From positions 62,001 to 126,000 of the forward strand of contig JBBMOL010000592.1 in the NCBI GenBank assembly GCA_037954665.1: a stretch of 64,000 bases of DNA. Reading direction: 5' to 3'. The stretch is from Laguncularia racemosa. Its lineage: Eukaryota > Streptophyta > Magnoliopsida > Myrtales > Combretaceae. Position 1 is the first letter of the stretch, and every line of letters starts with the position of its first letter. Below are positions 51,513 through 64,000 of the stretch, piece after piece. The notes under the pieces were generated by a model. It worked only from the letters and a program-made list of their open reading frames with translations, had not been told where the DNA came from and ran no database searches. Made by a program: the position numbers and the translations under genes.

Positions 51513-52640
51513 CTAAAATGGCACTAGCAACTGTATGATTACTTAGGCCACTTGTTTTTCCCTTTTCCCAATATCCACTCACCATAACTTAGTGAATTTG
51601 ACTCCGTGACCTCAGCCTTACTGGTTATTGAATTTTCCTCAGCTTCGTTTTCCTTTTTTTCCAGAAATATCCTCATTTTCATTTTGCAACATATTCTTAC
51701 TTTCCTTAAAATTTATATCTTCTCGCATTGTAACTTCCATGGTAAATTCTCTCTCTTCTTGAATGGGAATTTTCCAGAATTTTCGACTCCTAGAGTTTTT
51801 CCCTACAACTACCTTGTCTTCCTTGTGTCAATCTTTTTTTGTACATAAATCTAAATGGCATCCAAATCACAGTCCAAACAAAAGGATTTAATTCCTTCGT
51901 ATTATAGGTTGTATGATAAATCATCAATTGGGTTCATTAAAATTTACTCAAACACAAAAACTGCCCAAATTTTCCCCTTTCAATGTTTAAAATGAATGTT
52001 ATTGAGGCCAATGGCTTTGTCGATTTTCATTAAAGCTTGCAGAGCATAATACCTATAGTCATCCAATTTTTGTCCTTATTTATTTATTAATTATGCCAAG
52101 TTTACTAACAAAAATATAGGAAAAAAAAAGAGAGAGAGATAAAAAAAAAAAGAATATTGAAAAGGAACAAAAAAATATAGCAATGCTATGAAATGCATTT
52201 TTGGGGCAAAAATAATCTCTTTTAGGTACAAAGGGCTCAATTTTTGAAGTCAAAATACATATATGCAATTTGGTAGTTTTCAAGTATTCAATAAAAATAC
52301 TTAGTTTTTTTTTTAAGTTAATATTTTAAGCTTGTTCCGGTATGATCAACATAAAGTTATAAAATAAGGTTGATTTAAGTAAAACATGGCTTCAAATGGT
52401 GCTTCGTTTAGACTTAAGTTGGCCATTTTACAAAAAAATAAGTTTAGTACATATTGAATGAAGCTTAAAAATTCATTAAATTAACTTGAATTTGAAAATT
52501 AATTTCTAAATCTATGTATTAGATGAATTCATTAAGAATACTACATTTCGAATTTGGCATGAACCTAATTAGTATGCTAGAATCGACCTATGCTCACTTA
52601 ATAGCTTAAGTAAAATTGAATTGTAATATTGATTAAGAAT
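51513..52640. other. AT-rich non-coding DNA
   Basis: No gene or element recognised. It contains A/T runs, for example around 52130-52150 and 52305-52315. Confidence 0.5.
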
Positions 52641-52713
52641 GAGCTAGTGGCTCAGTGGTATGAGACTTGGCTATGCACATGTAGGCTAGGGGTTTAAACT
52701 TGGATAAGCACTA
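52641..52713 (+). repeat. tRNA-derived SINE head (probable)
   Basis: GTGGCTCAGTGGTATGAGA gives an RNA polymerase III A box (TGGCTCAGTGG, 52648-52658), and GGGGTTTAAACTT (52689-52701) stands where a B box, GGTTCGAATC-like, is expected. The spacing is right. The B box appears altered at CpG. It does not fold as a full tRNA, so a SINE is favoured. Confidence 0.5.
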
Positions 52714-52754
52714 GTTGCCTTCATTCTTTCCTCTCATAGAGCCATTTGGCATGC

Positions 52755-53335
52755 AAAGATTGGTTAGTTGACTCAAGTCAACTGAAGTCTTCTCTCATCT
52801 TATATAGACTTGACTCAAGTCAACTCTTGTGTTGATTAAGTTGATTTAGGTCAATTCTAGTTTTACCAACTCAACTATAGTTCTCTAACCTTATTCGGGT
52901 TGACTTAGGATATAATCTTTGGGAATTTAGGATATTGGAACATCTATCCAATATATATTCTTCATAGGATGTTTTAGTTATTATAAGATATGTCTTGAAA
53001 GTGATAGCTAGATGAAAAGAAGAGATGTTAGCAATGCAGTGTATAGTGTATGTCTTGCTTGTATTTTTCAATCTTTTTGATTTGTATTGACTCACTTACC
53101 TAAATTCATCCTTCAATACCCTTTACCTAAATATCTTATAGATATCAATTGTCGATTCCTAAATTCAAGTCAACTCAAGTCAACTCGAGTTAACGGGGGT
53201 CTATATTTGAGTTAACTAAAGTGAACTTAGGTCTTTAATCAACACTTAAGTCAAACTTCTTTTTTTTTTTTTTTTAAGTTGACTCATGTCTTCTTAAGTA
53301 AACTTAAGTCTCTTCAAGTCAAGTTAAGTCTTCTT
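52755..53335. repeat. Degenerate TTGACTTGAGTC-type repeats
   Basis: Many scattered copies of AAGTCAACTC and its inverse, GTTGACTTAAGT, with local inverted repeats such as GTTGACTCAAGTCAAC. A run of about 18 T is at 53259-53276. No coding sequence. Confidence 0.6.
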
Positions 53336-53433
53336 TTATCAAATATCTAAACTTAAGATAAGATATGTTAAATTTAGGATGTTAAAACGTCTTTTTGATA
53401 TATAATATTTGGTAGGTATCGTTTAGAATAGTT

Positions 53434-53933
53434 NNNNNNNNNNNNNNNNNNNNNNNNNNNNNNNNNNNNNNNNNNNNNNNNNNNNNNNNNNNNNNNNNNN
53501 NNNNNNNNNNNNNNNNNNNNNNNNNNNNNNNNNNNNNNNNNNNNNNNNNNNNNNNNNNNNNNNNNNNNNNNNNNNNNNNNNNNNNNNNNNNNNNNNNNNN
53601 NNNNNNNNNNNNNNNNNNNNNNNNNNNNNNNNNNNNNNNNNNNNNNNNNNNNNNNNNNNNNNNNNNNNNNNNNNNNNNNNNNNNNNNNNNNNNNNNNNNN
53701 NNNNNNNNNNNNNNNNNNNNNNNNNNNNNNNNNNNNNNNNNNNNNNNNNNNNNNNNNNNNNNNNNNNNNNNNNNNNNNNNNNNNNNNNNNNNNNNNNNNN
53801 NNNNNNNNNNNNNNNNNNNNNNNNNNNNNNNNNNNNNNNNNNNNNNNNNNNNNNNNNNNNNNNNNNNNNNNNNNNNNNNNNNNNNNNNNNNNNNNNNNNN
53901 NNNNNNNNNNNNNNNNNNNNNNNNNNNNNNNNN
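53434..53933. other. Assembly gap of exactly 500 N
   Basis: A fixed-size scaffold gap. The inverted duplication starts at its right edge. Reading frames drawn across it are meaningless. Confidence 0.99.
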
Positions 53934-56698
53934 TCACCATTGACATGCTGGGTACCCCTCCTTAGAATTCGATGCACCCGCCTCAACCGATGGTAACACT
54001 AAGGTCGTCAAATAGAAGAGAAGACATTTGCTCTAAAACGACATGTAGCTATCAAAGAAAAGGTACAGAAGTTGCTAAAGACATGATTCATTAGGGAAGA
54101 ATGCTACCTAACTTAACTAGGAAATTACATGCTAGTTAAAAAGTCTAATGGAAAGTAACAAATGTGTACAAACTACATAGATCTCAAGAAGGCCTGCCTT
54201 AAGGATTGCTTTCTCCTTCTAAGAATAGATCAACTCATTGATTCCACCTTTGGCCACACTTTGTTAAGCTTCATGGATGCCTTTTCAAGCTATAACCAAA
54301 TTAAGATGGAGCTAGAGGATAAGGTGCATACATCTTTCATCACAAGCTTTGGGACCTACTACTACAAAGTTATGCCCTTTGGGCTTAAAAATTCTAGGAT
54401 AACCTATCAAAGGCTAGTGATGAAGATTTTCAAAGCTCAGATTAGGTGTAATGTTGAGGTCTACATTGACGACATGATTATCAAAAGTAGATAGGTCGAA
54501 GACCATCTCTAAGACTTTCAAAAAACATTCGACACCTTGAGGTAGTATAACATGAAGCTCAACCCCCAAAAGTGTGTCTTTGGGGTAACCTCAAGCAAGT
54601 TCTTAGGATACATAGTCACAAAGTGCAACATTGAGGCAAATCTTAAGAAGATTTGAGCCATCCTAAACATGCAACCCCAAGAATAATAAAGAAAGTCTAA
54701 CAACTCATAAAGAGGATTGTCACACTAAATAGATTCATATCCAAAAGTGCTAATAGACGTGCAAAGTTCTTCAAAGTCTTGAGGAACCCTTGAACTTCTA
54801 ATGGATCAAATAATGTCAGGCAACATTTGAGAAGTTGAAGTTGTTCTTGACAAACCCACCTATGCTAGCAAAACCTATCCAAGAGAAGACTTGTTCCTCT
54901 TTCCTCAATATTGGTCCAAGCTAAGGGGAAAGAGTATCAACTAGTGTATTACATCAATTATATCCTCTAGGCACTAGAAATACGATATTTAAAGATGGAG
55001 AAATTTGCCTTAGCAATGGTGATCTTAGCTAGAAGACTAAGGCCACACTTTGAAGCTTATCAAGTCATAATCTTGACCACTAACCACTACAATATATCTT
55101 ACAAAAGCCTAACACATCAGGATGAATGGTAAAGTACACACTTGAGTTTAGCACTACAAAGTCTAATACCAACCTCATGAGGTAATCAAAGTACAAGTCC
55201 TTATAGACTTTATCATTAAATGCACAGTGGAAGAAGAGCATTGGACTACAATGAAAAATCAATGTGGACTTTCCATGTTAACGACTCATCCACATATGGG
55301 GTGAGTGCAGCAGGGCTTATGCTGCACGAAATGCATGGGACAAAGGTATCTTATGCACTTAAGTTTGGATTTTTAGCTAGCAACAATGAGACAGAGTACG
55401 AGGTGTTAATTATTCACCTTAAATTAGTAAAGGAGATTGGCATAGAGAAGCTTGAGGTTTTTTCAGACTCCTAGCTTGTCATCAAATAAGTTAAAGGTGA
55501 ATACACGATAAATGATGAGAGTATAACTAGGTACCTTCAAGTTGTACACTCCCTCACCTTGGAGTCTCTATCCGGAACATTATCAAGATCCCTTGAGCTA
55601 AAAAACTCATAAGCAAACAAACTATCTAAGTTTGTCTCCACCAGTATTCCCAATTTGGATAAACGAGATAAAAAAAGTCTTAATCAAGTACCTCCCAAAT
55701 AAGAGTATTAACAAATAGCAAGCTTAGATCATGGAGATATGACTTGTGCTAACTAAGTCGTATTAGGTGGACCCAATCTTTGATTATCTAAGGAATGGCA
55801 CCATCTTAGTAGACTAAAAGGAGGCAAGGAAACTCATGTATAAAGAAGCTAACTGCACACTCTTCAATGACCTCCTATATAAATGAGGTTTGAGATCAAA
55901 CCCCCCTCCTTTATAGTGTTTGACCTAAGGAAGGTTAATAGATACTTAGAGAAGTACATGTAAGGGTATGAAGTAACCACATCAAAAGTTGAGCACTCTA
56001 TGTTAGAGATGTATGCAATACCAAAAGCATGTGCTAATAGAACATATACTGAGTAAACTACCTGTAATCCTTCACTAGTCCATAGCCTTTTGCCTAATAG
56101 GGGATTCACATTTTAAGTTCTTTTCCCTGAGCTACTAGTCAGCGATAGTACATTATTGTAGTTATTGAATACTTCACAAAATGGTTGGAGGTCGAAACTG
56201 TAGCCAAAATCGCCAAGAAAAACATCGAAGCCTTTATCTTTAACTCAATACAAAATAGGTACAGAGTCCTTACATCCTCATAACAGATAATGAAACTCAA
56301 TCCAACAAAAAAAATTCAAAATTTTTGTGAGAAAGCATAAAATTAAAATTCATTATACCTTGGTCGCATACCCCAATCCAATGGACAGGTTAAGGTGGTA
56401 AATAAGATAGTGCTCAATAGTCTTAAGAAAGGATAGACCAAGCCAAAAACAAGTGGGTTAATGAGCCCTTGACCATCTTAAGGGGATAGCGAACCACCTA
56501 TAGAACCTCTATGAGAAAAGCACCATTCAAGCTTGCATTCGGCCTAGAAGCGATTCTCCTTGTTGAGTTGGATCTTCTTAATATCTATACTCAAAGTCTT
56601 AATATGATAACTAATTAGATTGGACTTCAAGCTAATCTTAACACCTTCAAAGAGATTTATGACATAGCTAAAGCTCGAGTATTAGCATACCAATATAA
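53934..56698 (+). pseudogene. Element E pol fragment, inverted copy
   Basis: RT core at 54162-54494 and the second RNase H at 55220-55474 have the same protein sequence as 34329-33997 and 33261-33013. Integrase relics follow to 56698 (LNTFKEIYDIAKARVLAYQY). The first 100 bases after the gap are noticeably noisier than the rest. Confidence 0.88.
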
Positions 56699-56703
56699 GG
56701 TAG

Positions 56704-58202
56704 TGATCATTGCCAATCGTAGCTTTAATATTTATAATGCTTGTTCCTAATTCTAACTACATTGCAATAGGCAAGTGTTACCTACCGTGGACGTAATATA
56801 GTGTCAAGTATAGGGTCGTCCCATAGAGATACACCAACTACTAGTACTAACTTCGTTCCTATTATCTAATCGACGCTTAAATATGTTGGTTGAAACTTAA
56901 TTAGTCTAATCTTAAAACTAATAAACTCACTAACAACAATGGTTCTGAAGATTTATCAATTGGCAAAAGCAACCTAGATCTTATTCTACTCCTTCTCTAT
57001 CATGTAATTCATTAGATTTATGAAGATTGGCGTAGTTGACTTCTTATACTGTCGAATTCCCTAGTCAAGTTAAACTACTTTCTCAAGTTATTAACTATCT
57101 AATCCTAGATTTATCAAATAGGATCTCTCCTTATTTAATAGCAAACCTAGAATTGCATAAAGCACGTGTTTTCGCATCAAAATAATCGATGTAAACAGAA
57201 GACTTTGTTTCTATCTCTAGAAGAAAAAATTTCAAATCTCATTAATTGCATTAAATCTAATAATAAGAGCAATTTCTCAATTAACTAATATGATATCATG
57301 CATAAATTCATATTTGGATCTATGAATCTAAGAAACAATTGAAGGGCCATGCAATTAAATCAAAAGAAAGTCAACAACTTCGCATTAAAAACCGAATCTT
57401 CATCACATGACAGAGAAGTTTCAAAACAAAATCTAGATTTAGAGTTACTCTCCATAAATTGGACAAAAGAAATACAATTACGAGAAGAATAATTAAAATT
57501 CATAGTCACAGCCCTTAAAGACGGAATCTTCTCCTTCGTGGGTCTTCAACCTCCTTTGGAACTGACAGAATCTTCTTTCCCCTGCTGTTTATGTGTGTCG
57601 AGCAAGTAAAAATTTGGAACCTCCTTTCTAGGGTAACTAGGGTCTATTTATACATGTACCCAGGTTGGATACATACACGAACGGATACAGAGTAGTGTAT
57701 CTTGTTCGTGTATTCGTGCTTTCTTCCAAGGTCCTTATGTGAATATACACGAGCAAGTACATGGGAGTGTACTTAGTCGTGTATTTGAAACATCGTTGCA
57801 CAGCAGCAAACTTAGATACACAAGCAAAGTACATGGGCGTGTACTTTGCTCGTGTATTTCCAGACACCCATTTTCAGTTTTAACAAGGTAAAGTACATGG
57901 GCATGTATCTCACTCGTGTACTTTCCAGACACCCAACTTCATTTATACACAAGAAAAGTACTGGGCGTATATCTCGTTTTTTGTACTTTCCAGAATTCTT
58001 TACTTCACATGTTATTGTATCCAATTCCTTCTAAACTTGATCCGACTCTTCAGATCCTTCCCTTGGCTCCAAAAATACTCTAGAAAATCCTAAAATTAAC
58101 ATTCATTCCATTAAGCATCATTTTCTTCAACAAATCATCTAAAAATTAAAACAATAAAGCACAATTTCATTACTTAGTTTAAGGGTATTTTGCGACTTAT
58201 CA
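56704..58202 (-). repeat. Element C 3' LTR, inverted copy
   Basis: Reverse complement of 30283-31781 from TGATCATTGCC to GCGACTTATCA. It has the same net length but scattered indels, including damage to the 63-bp repeat units at about 57830-57990. Confidence 0.92.
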
Positions 58203-61189
58203 AATTTCCCCCACACTTAAAGTCTTTGCTTGCCCTCAAGCAAACAAAACATTAATCAAACTTCTCATTAATCATGATTGTTTTTAAACAAATAGAACTA
58301 CTCAGATATTAGCATTTATGAATTTTAATCTTTAAAGTCATGCAATCCCTCAATCTAATGAGTGTGCTTTCACCTTATCATGAAGTATTGTAACAGAGAT
58401 ACTTTAGTCAAATTTTAGGATTAATCAGAGTGGACCAATCTTACCCTTGTCATTTTAACAATGGTTTCATGATAAAAATTTAGACACAAGATCAATCAAA
58501 GCAAAAGAAAAACGTGGTACATTTCAACCACCATTAAAAGTCTAATATCTTCTAAAATTGTCTCTCTTAGTGAAGCAATCAATAATGAAATTACATTGCA
58601 TCTATGTTTCCCTGGATTGCTCCTTCTTTTTGGTTGATCTCTTAAAGTTTTTTATTCTTTGTAATAGTTCCCCACTCGTTTCATCCTTTTTTTTTTTTTT
58701 TGGAATTTGCAACCCATGTAACGAGTTTTCAGCCGATAATCCTAGGCTCATCACCCAAGGGTTACGACGTTATCTCCTCAATTGAGGGCGTTCCTAGGGC
58801 TTAATTACTCGAGTAAAAGACCCTCTCAACTTTTGCCTTTATGGTATTTCATTTTATTGCGGTAATTTCCTCGATCGGCTGATCCTAGGCCAGAGGACCT
58901 TGGTGACCAGGTTTTAAAGGGCCCCCTCGAACCTTATTACCTTAATTATTATTTTGCTAGTTATTTGCGGAGTAAACTTCGCTCTTCTGAGGGACCAAAG
59001 CCCGCCCATACTAACCAACCTTTATTTTTCAAGTATAACATGCTTTCATTAAATTATTACTTTAAAGAAATTTTCTAGAAGGATCACCAAGAGAATCATT
59101 TCATTTGCCCTTTCTTTGAAAGTTTATATGGCTCTCAAAATCTTTGAGTTTCACAACGATTTTATCCCATAACTTTGACTAAGTATCAATTTTCCCAAAA
59201 GAAGACAAAGGTGAAATGCACGACACTCTTTTAGAGGAATTCATTCACTAAATGCTACAATACTATGTAATTTGAAATCATGATTTCAAAAATTTGATTT
59301 CAAGCCAAAGAGAAAAAAAAAAATTTAGGGGAAATTTTTTTGAATGACTCATACAATTCAGCAAAACCGTTATCAAATTTCTTTTAGTATCCCTTCCCCA
59401 CACTTAGATTGAGAACTTGTCCCCAATGTCTTTATCATTCAAGAACGTAATGAGAAATAAGAGGTAAAAAGAAAAAATAAAGAAAAGAACAGAGATTTCC
59501 CCGGGGATTAAAGGTGTGGACCAATTGATTAGCTAGCAGAATGTCGATCAGGTAAATTAGCACCATCTCGCTTCCTCTTGCAAGGGTGGTCTTCTTCTTC
59601 TTAGAAAAACTTTGGTTTAACTGCACAAGTCTTTGTGACCATCTGAATCAATCACAATGGTCTAAAAATTTAGGGTAGGGTTTGTTAAGTACACAAAGAA
59701 AATGATAGGACTTGCATTGGGTTTCCGAAACAAGGAGGAGGATAGCATAGTCGAGATCACAACCAAAGGGTACACAACCGTGTCCCTAGTCGTGTATCTG
59801 CCCATCTAATACTGCACAATTTACCTTTAGGAACGCTCAAAATCAAGTCTTGTGGCTTTAGTCTATTATCAACCTACCTTCCTGAAGGCCAACAATGTAA
59901 CTACAACACACCCAAAGCATCATCAAACGATAAAGTTCGAATTTTTGATTCTAAGAAGCTGTGCGATAGTTTAGTGATCATAAAAAAAAAAAATGGCCTC
60001 ATAACTTGGTTTCTAAGAAGAAGATCGGAAAAGAAACACAACAACATTGTTCTAGAAACCCACAAATCGAAATCCCAAATATTATGTTCAAACCCTAATG
60101 TCGATTCACTTATTTAGCGCCATCAAGACATCAATCTACATGCATTCACGTGATTTCAAAAGTCAAAGGGATCTATCAACAATCGACTTCCACAATGCGA
60201 AATCACTCATCATACCTTATCATAGATGCAAGCATTTTAGGTAGTCGTAAAAAAAAAACCGAGCAGCAACCTTATTGCAATTAAGTATTAAAGAAGAAGA
60301 AGAGAGAACTTACTTACCTTGAATCCTTGAAAGGGAAAGAAGTTTATAGTGTGGAAAGGACAACCACGGTATGGGGTTAGAGTGGGAGTGAGGGGGTCAA
60401 ATACACGAATGGAGGAATGGGTCGTGTAAATGGCAGAGTGAAGTGAGGAGTCTTTTTAGTACGAGCAGAAAAATTAGTTTACACGACCAAATTTACACGG
60501 TCATGTACTTTGGTGTGTACTTTGGAATCCTTTCTGTGGGTTGATACCGAACGTGTACCTTGTTCGTGTATCATGGGAGAGCATTCTGTAGGTGATACAC
60601 GCCCAGGTACACGAGCGTGTACCTTGTTCGTGTATTTGGGAGGCATTATGTGGGTTAAATACACGCCAGGTACAGGGAGAGTGTACCTTGTTCGTGTATA
60701 TAAAGGGGGTTTCTGTGGGTCAGATACAGGACCAGGTACACGAGCGTGTACCTTATTCGATATCTTGATATGTCACAATGAGCATATTTGAATTTGCATG
60801 AGAGGGCACCCCATGACGTATTCCCTTTGGTATTGCAAGGTCAATTTAGACACCTTAGCATGTGTGAAAAACCGGTTATACCACTAGTGTCCCCAGTTGT
60901 GCAAATCAAAGTACATCCCTTCAACACTTCATCTTGCTTTCCCCTTAAAAAGGTCTCCCATCCTAAATTTCCTACACTTAGAGCTTAAAAGAAGCTCGCT
61001 CTATTAAGATGACTTTCATAGAATCCAAATTTGGTTTGCCCCCTTGGTATCTTGCTGTCTGCAAAAGTTACTCCAAAACAACGGTGATAAAAAATAAAAA
61101 AATAATTAAAAGAAAACTTACTAAAGTAACAGGGTTGCCTCCAAGAGTGATGTTGTTTACATGTTAGCTCAATTTAATGAACCGGTGGA
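58203..61189 (-). other. Element C 3' non-coding region, inverted copy
   Basis: It contains the purine tract, hairpin H3 (58966-58984, loop one base shorter), the internal purine tract (about 59390-59405), the intron region and the hairpin array (60470-60770), all in reverse order. Several array arms have lost bases. Confidence 0.88.
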
Positions 61190-64000
61190 GTCAAATGGAG
61201 ATCGAAGGGAAAAAGGTTCAGCTCCTCCTTTTCTCCAAATGTTGGCCCCCAAAGGTAATGCTTGAGCCTTTGACTTTCCTTGAACATGCCTTTTTCGGTG
61301 TTCCAACTCAACTGTGCCGTAGGGAAAACCTTTTTTCCCCGATTGGACCAGACCATCTTGATTTAAGCTTCCTTAGGGACAGTTTCATAGGTTGAAATTA
61401 AATACATTTTTCCCTTTCATTAAACGTCATTCCTGTCCCGAGCACATGAAATTCTTGGCTTTCGTTTGTAAATTAAATTGTCATTTTGCCACGAGCCTCC
61501 ATATCTGCTCTTAAGTTGCCCCCTTCGAGTGCTCCAGACCGGTTGAGTCAATTGGCAGATTTGATCGCCCAAAATGCCTTGTGCTGAATCTCAACTGGTA
61601 AATGGAAAGGGTTTCCGTAGACCAATCGATATGGAGTAGTATTAAGTGGGGTTTGTAAGCTGTTCGATATGCCCACAAAGCATAATTTTACTTCTGGGCC
61701 CAATCTCGTCTATGGTGAGACACGGACTTTGTCAAGATATCTTTAGGTCCCGTTTGAAACCTCCACTTACCCATAGTTTGGGGGTGATACGGCGTAGCAA
61801 GACGGTGTGTCACCCCATATGCTTAAGAATCTTTTCAACTTGCGAATTCGAAGTGTGTCCCTTTGTCACTTTATGAGTGCCGTGGGACCCCGAATCTATA
61901 GAAAAGCTTTTCAAAAATTTAACCACCACCTGGGAGTCTTTTGTCGGCAAGGCTTGTGCTTCTACATTTAGAGACGTAATCCACGGTACCAATATGTATT
62001 TATTTCCCAAGGAAGGAGGGAAGGGGCCCATAAAGTCGATGCCCCACACATCGAACACTTCACACTCTAAAGTTGTGTTGGGCATTTCATTCCTTTTTTA
62101 TATGTTCCATCCCTCTAGCTCAGTCTCATCGAGCTATATAGCTTTGAGCATCCCCAAAACAATGACGGCCAGTAAATCCTGCTTCCAATACTTTGTGCGC
62201 TGTCCTATTGGCACTATAATGTCCTCCCGCTGGCCCACTGTGACAGTGAATAAGATTTTCCATCCTTCTTCATGGGAAACACACCTTCGAATCATTTTAT
62301 CAGCACAAAATTTGAATAAATGTGGGGTCCTCCCAGTGTGTGCTTCAATTCGGTTAAGAATTTCTTCTTCTGTTGCTTGTTCATATCCCTTTGGAAGGGC
62401 CCTTGCCACTAGGTAATTGGCATATCAGCAAAAACCCTGGGATGATATCATCTTCAACGGTCTTGATGGCATATAATCGTTTTCCCCAGTGAATCATCGT
62501 TTGATTTTCAACTTCGTTCGGTCTTTCTAAACAAGGATTCTCCCAAAAATACAGGGGTGCGGCAGCTAGTTTTTCAGCACCCTTTTTATCTCTTATCTTA
62601 AGATCAAACTCTTGAAGAAGCAAAATCCACCCAATGAGGCATGGCTTTGCATCCCGTTTTGTCAGCAATTTCAAGGGGGAATGATTTTTGTATACGATGA
62701 CCCTTTGATAAGATGAGTTTTGGTCTAAACTTGTCAAAGGCAAAAACAACTACTTTGCAACTCCTTCTCAGTGGTTATATAGTTTTCTTGTGCAGGGTGA
62801 GTGTTTTGCTGCATAATGAATGGGTTGAAAGTATTTGTCCTTCGCTGACCCAGAACAGCTCCCACAGCCGAGTCACTAGCATCACACATAATCTCAAAGG
62901 GAATATCCCATGTTAGTGTGACCATTTATAAGTGCAATGTGAGTTTTTGCTTGAAGGGGTTCAAATGCATCAATGCATTCCTGGGTTGAGTCAAAGGAGG
63001 TATCCCTTTTCCAAGAGTTTTGTCATGGCCTAGCAATTTTTGAGAATCTTTAATGAATCGTCGATAAAACCCTGCATGGCCAAGAAAACTTCATATTGCC
63101 TTAACTGAAGATGGTGGGGGCAATTTAGAAAATTTCTTTGATCTTTGCCTCATCCACTTCTATGCCTTTCTTAGAGGTTTTATGGCCCAAAACAATACCT
63201 TCTTTTGCCATAAAATGACATTCTCCCAATTTAGGACCAGGTTGTGTCTTCACAACGTTGCAATACTAACTAAGATGGTGTAGACATCATCAAAAGAATT
63301 CTCGAAAACAGAAAAATCATCCATGTATCCTCCTTCTTGTCTCTACCATATCCTCAAAAATAGCCATCATGCATCGCGAAAGGTGGTTTGAGCCCTTGCA
63401 TAATCCAAAAGGCATGCGTCAATAAACGAAGGTCCCAAAGGGCATGTGAATGTCGTCTTTTCCTGGTCTTCGGGTGCGATGGAATTTTGAAAATATCCAG
63501 ACATCCCCCAAGGAACAGTAATATGCATGACAGCTAACCTTTCAAGCATTTGGCCACAAATGGAAGAGGAAATGATCCCTTTTGAGTTGCGTCATTTAGG
63601 CTTGCGGTAATCTATACAAAAATCTCCATCCAGTGACAGTTTTCATCAGGATGAGCTCATTCTTTTCTTTCGGTTTCTACTGTCATATCGCCTTTTTCGG
63701 AACTACTTGAGTGGGGCTCACCTATGAGCTATCAGAAATTCGGGTAAATCATTCCCGCATCAAACAATTGATGACTTCCTTTTTGACAACATCTCTCATA
63801 TTTGGATTAAGTCGGCGCTGCGATTGTACCACTGGCTTGACACAATCTTTCCATCAAATTTTGTGTGTGCAAAACGATGGGTAATCCCCCTTTTTATCTG
63901 CAATTTTCCATGGAATTGCTTTCTTATGTTACTCCAGGACATGCAAAAAACCTTTCTGCTGTTTTCGACAGATTTGATGCAATTATGACTGAAAGTTTAG
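61190..64000 (-). pseudogene. Element C integrase, RNase H and RT, inverted copy
   Basis: Integrase (61190-62160), RNase H (to about 62925) and RT (to about 63760) are recognisable, but each is cut into short frames: VWGIDFMGPFPPSLGNKYIL at about 62050, FEIMCDASDSAVGAVLGQ at about 62890. The partner region 25377-26276 is one open frame. The extra frameshifts are best explained by uncorrected sequence errors. Confidence 0.88.

Larger units (their letters stand above)
53934..64000 (-). repeat. Inverted duplicate of 24391-34562
   Basis: The base right of the gap corresponds to about 34562 and the last base to 24391, in reverse complement. The junction between E and C, including the duplicated target (GGTAG at 56699-56703), is copied too, so this is a duplicated locus and not an independent insertion. 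The arm is about 105 bases shorter than its partner and, especially from 57000 on, has many one- and two-base losses. Confidence 0.93.

Noticed and set aside
52641..52713. Functional tRNA gene
   Set aside because: No acceptor-stem pairing or anticodon arm could be drawn and the B box is damaged.
53374..53986. ORFs of about 190 codons across the gap
   Set aside because: They consist almost wholly of Ns.
53934..64000. Independent second insertion of Athila C
   Set aside because: The flanking Tat sequence and target duplication are copied too, so it is a duplicated locus.

Overview
The window is nuclear DNA of a eudicot plant; I cannot name the species from sequence alone. The evidence is a fragment of one plant gene at the left edge, no other intact host gene, and about 60 kb of nested LTR retrotransposons with plant-type primer-binding sites (initiator tRNA-Met and tRNA-Asp types), Athila, Tat and CRM-like proteins, an L1-type LINE and a tRNA-derived SINE.

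Layout. 1-362: start of an LFR-like SWI/SNF subunit gene on the minus strand. 1297-2345: gene flank with a solo Tat-type LTR-like fragment. 2351-8065: element A1, a CRM-like Ty3/gypsy element (TSD CTTTT). 8187-12788 and 31787-37559: the two halves of an old Tat element, E, in minus orientation, including a decayed accessory ORF on the opposite strand. 12789-31781: element C, an Athila element (TSD CTACC), inserted in the integrase region of E. 13586-20785: element B, an Athila-type element with gag and protease only (TSD CTCTG), inserted in the 5' LTR of C. 37560-41267: element A2, a second CRM-like copy inserted in an E LTR and truncated on its right. 41313-42560: an L1 reverse-transcriptase relic. 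43321-44790: an old Athila-type solo LTR. 45375-51105: element D, a Ty3/gypsy element in minus orientation (TSD TGTTG). 52641-52713: a SINE head. 53434-53933: 500 Ns. 53934-64000: an inverted, error-rich copy of 24391-34562, probably an assembly artefact.

How the parts relate. Order of insertion can be read from the nesting: E first, then C into E, then B into C; A1, A2 and D are separate later insertions. The coding regions are dead mainly through C-to-T and G-to-A changes that turn CAG, CAA, CGA and TGG into stops, as expected from methylated DNA. A1, A2 and D keep gag and pol in a single frame, and in all three the frame runs into the 3' LTR.

Most interesting signals. (1) Arrays of TACACG...CGTGTA inverted repeats lie just upstream of a TATA box in the LTRs of three unrelated families (A, C, D), in an old solo LTR and in an internal promoter of C; B has a different palindrome (GCCGGC) in the same position. 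(2) Elements B and C share a set of non-coding hairpins downstream of pol, one with a two-sided base change that keeps pairing. B kept them although it lost all of pol after protease. (3) The internal promoter of C has its own hairpin array, TATA box, probable intron and a 31-codon Lys-rich ORF.
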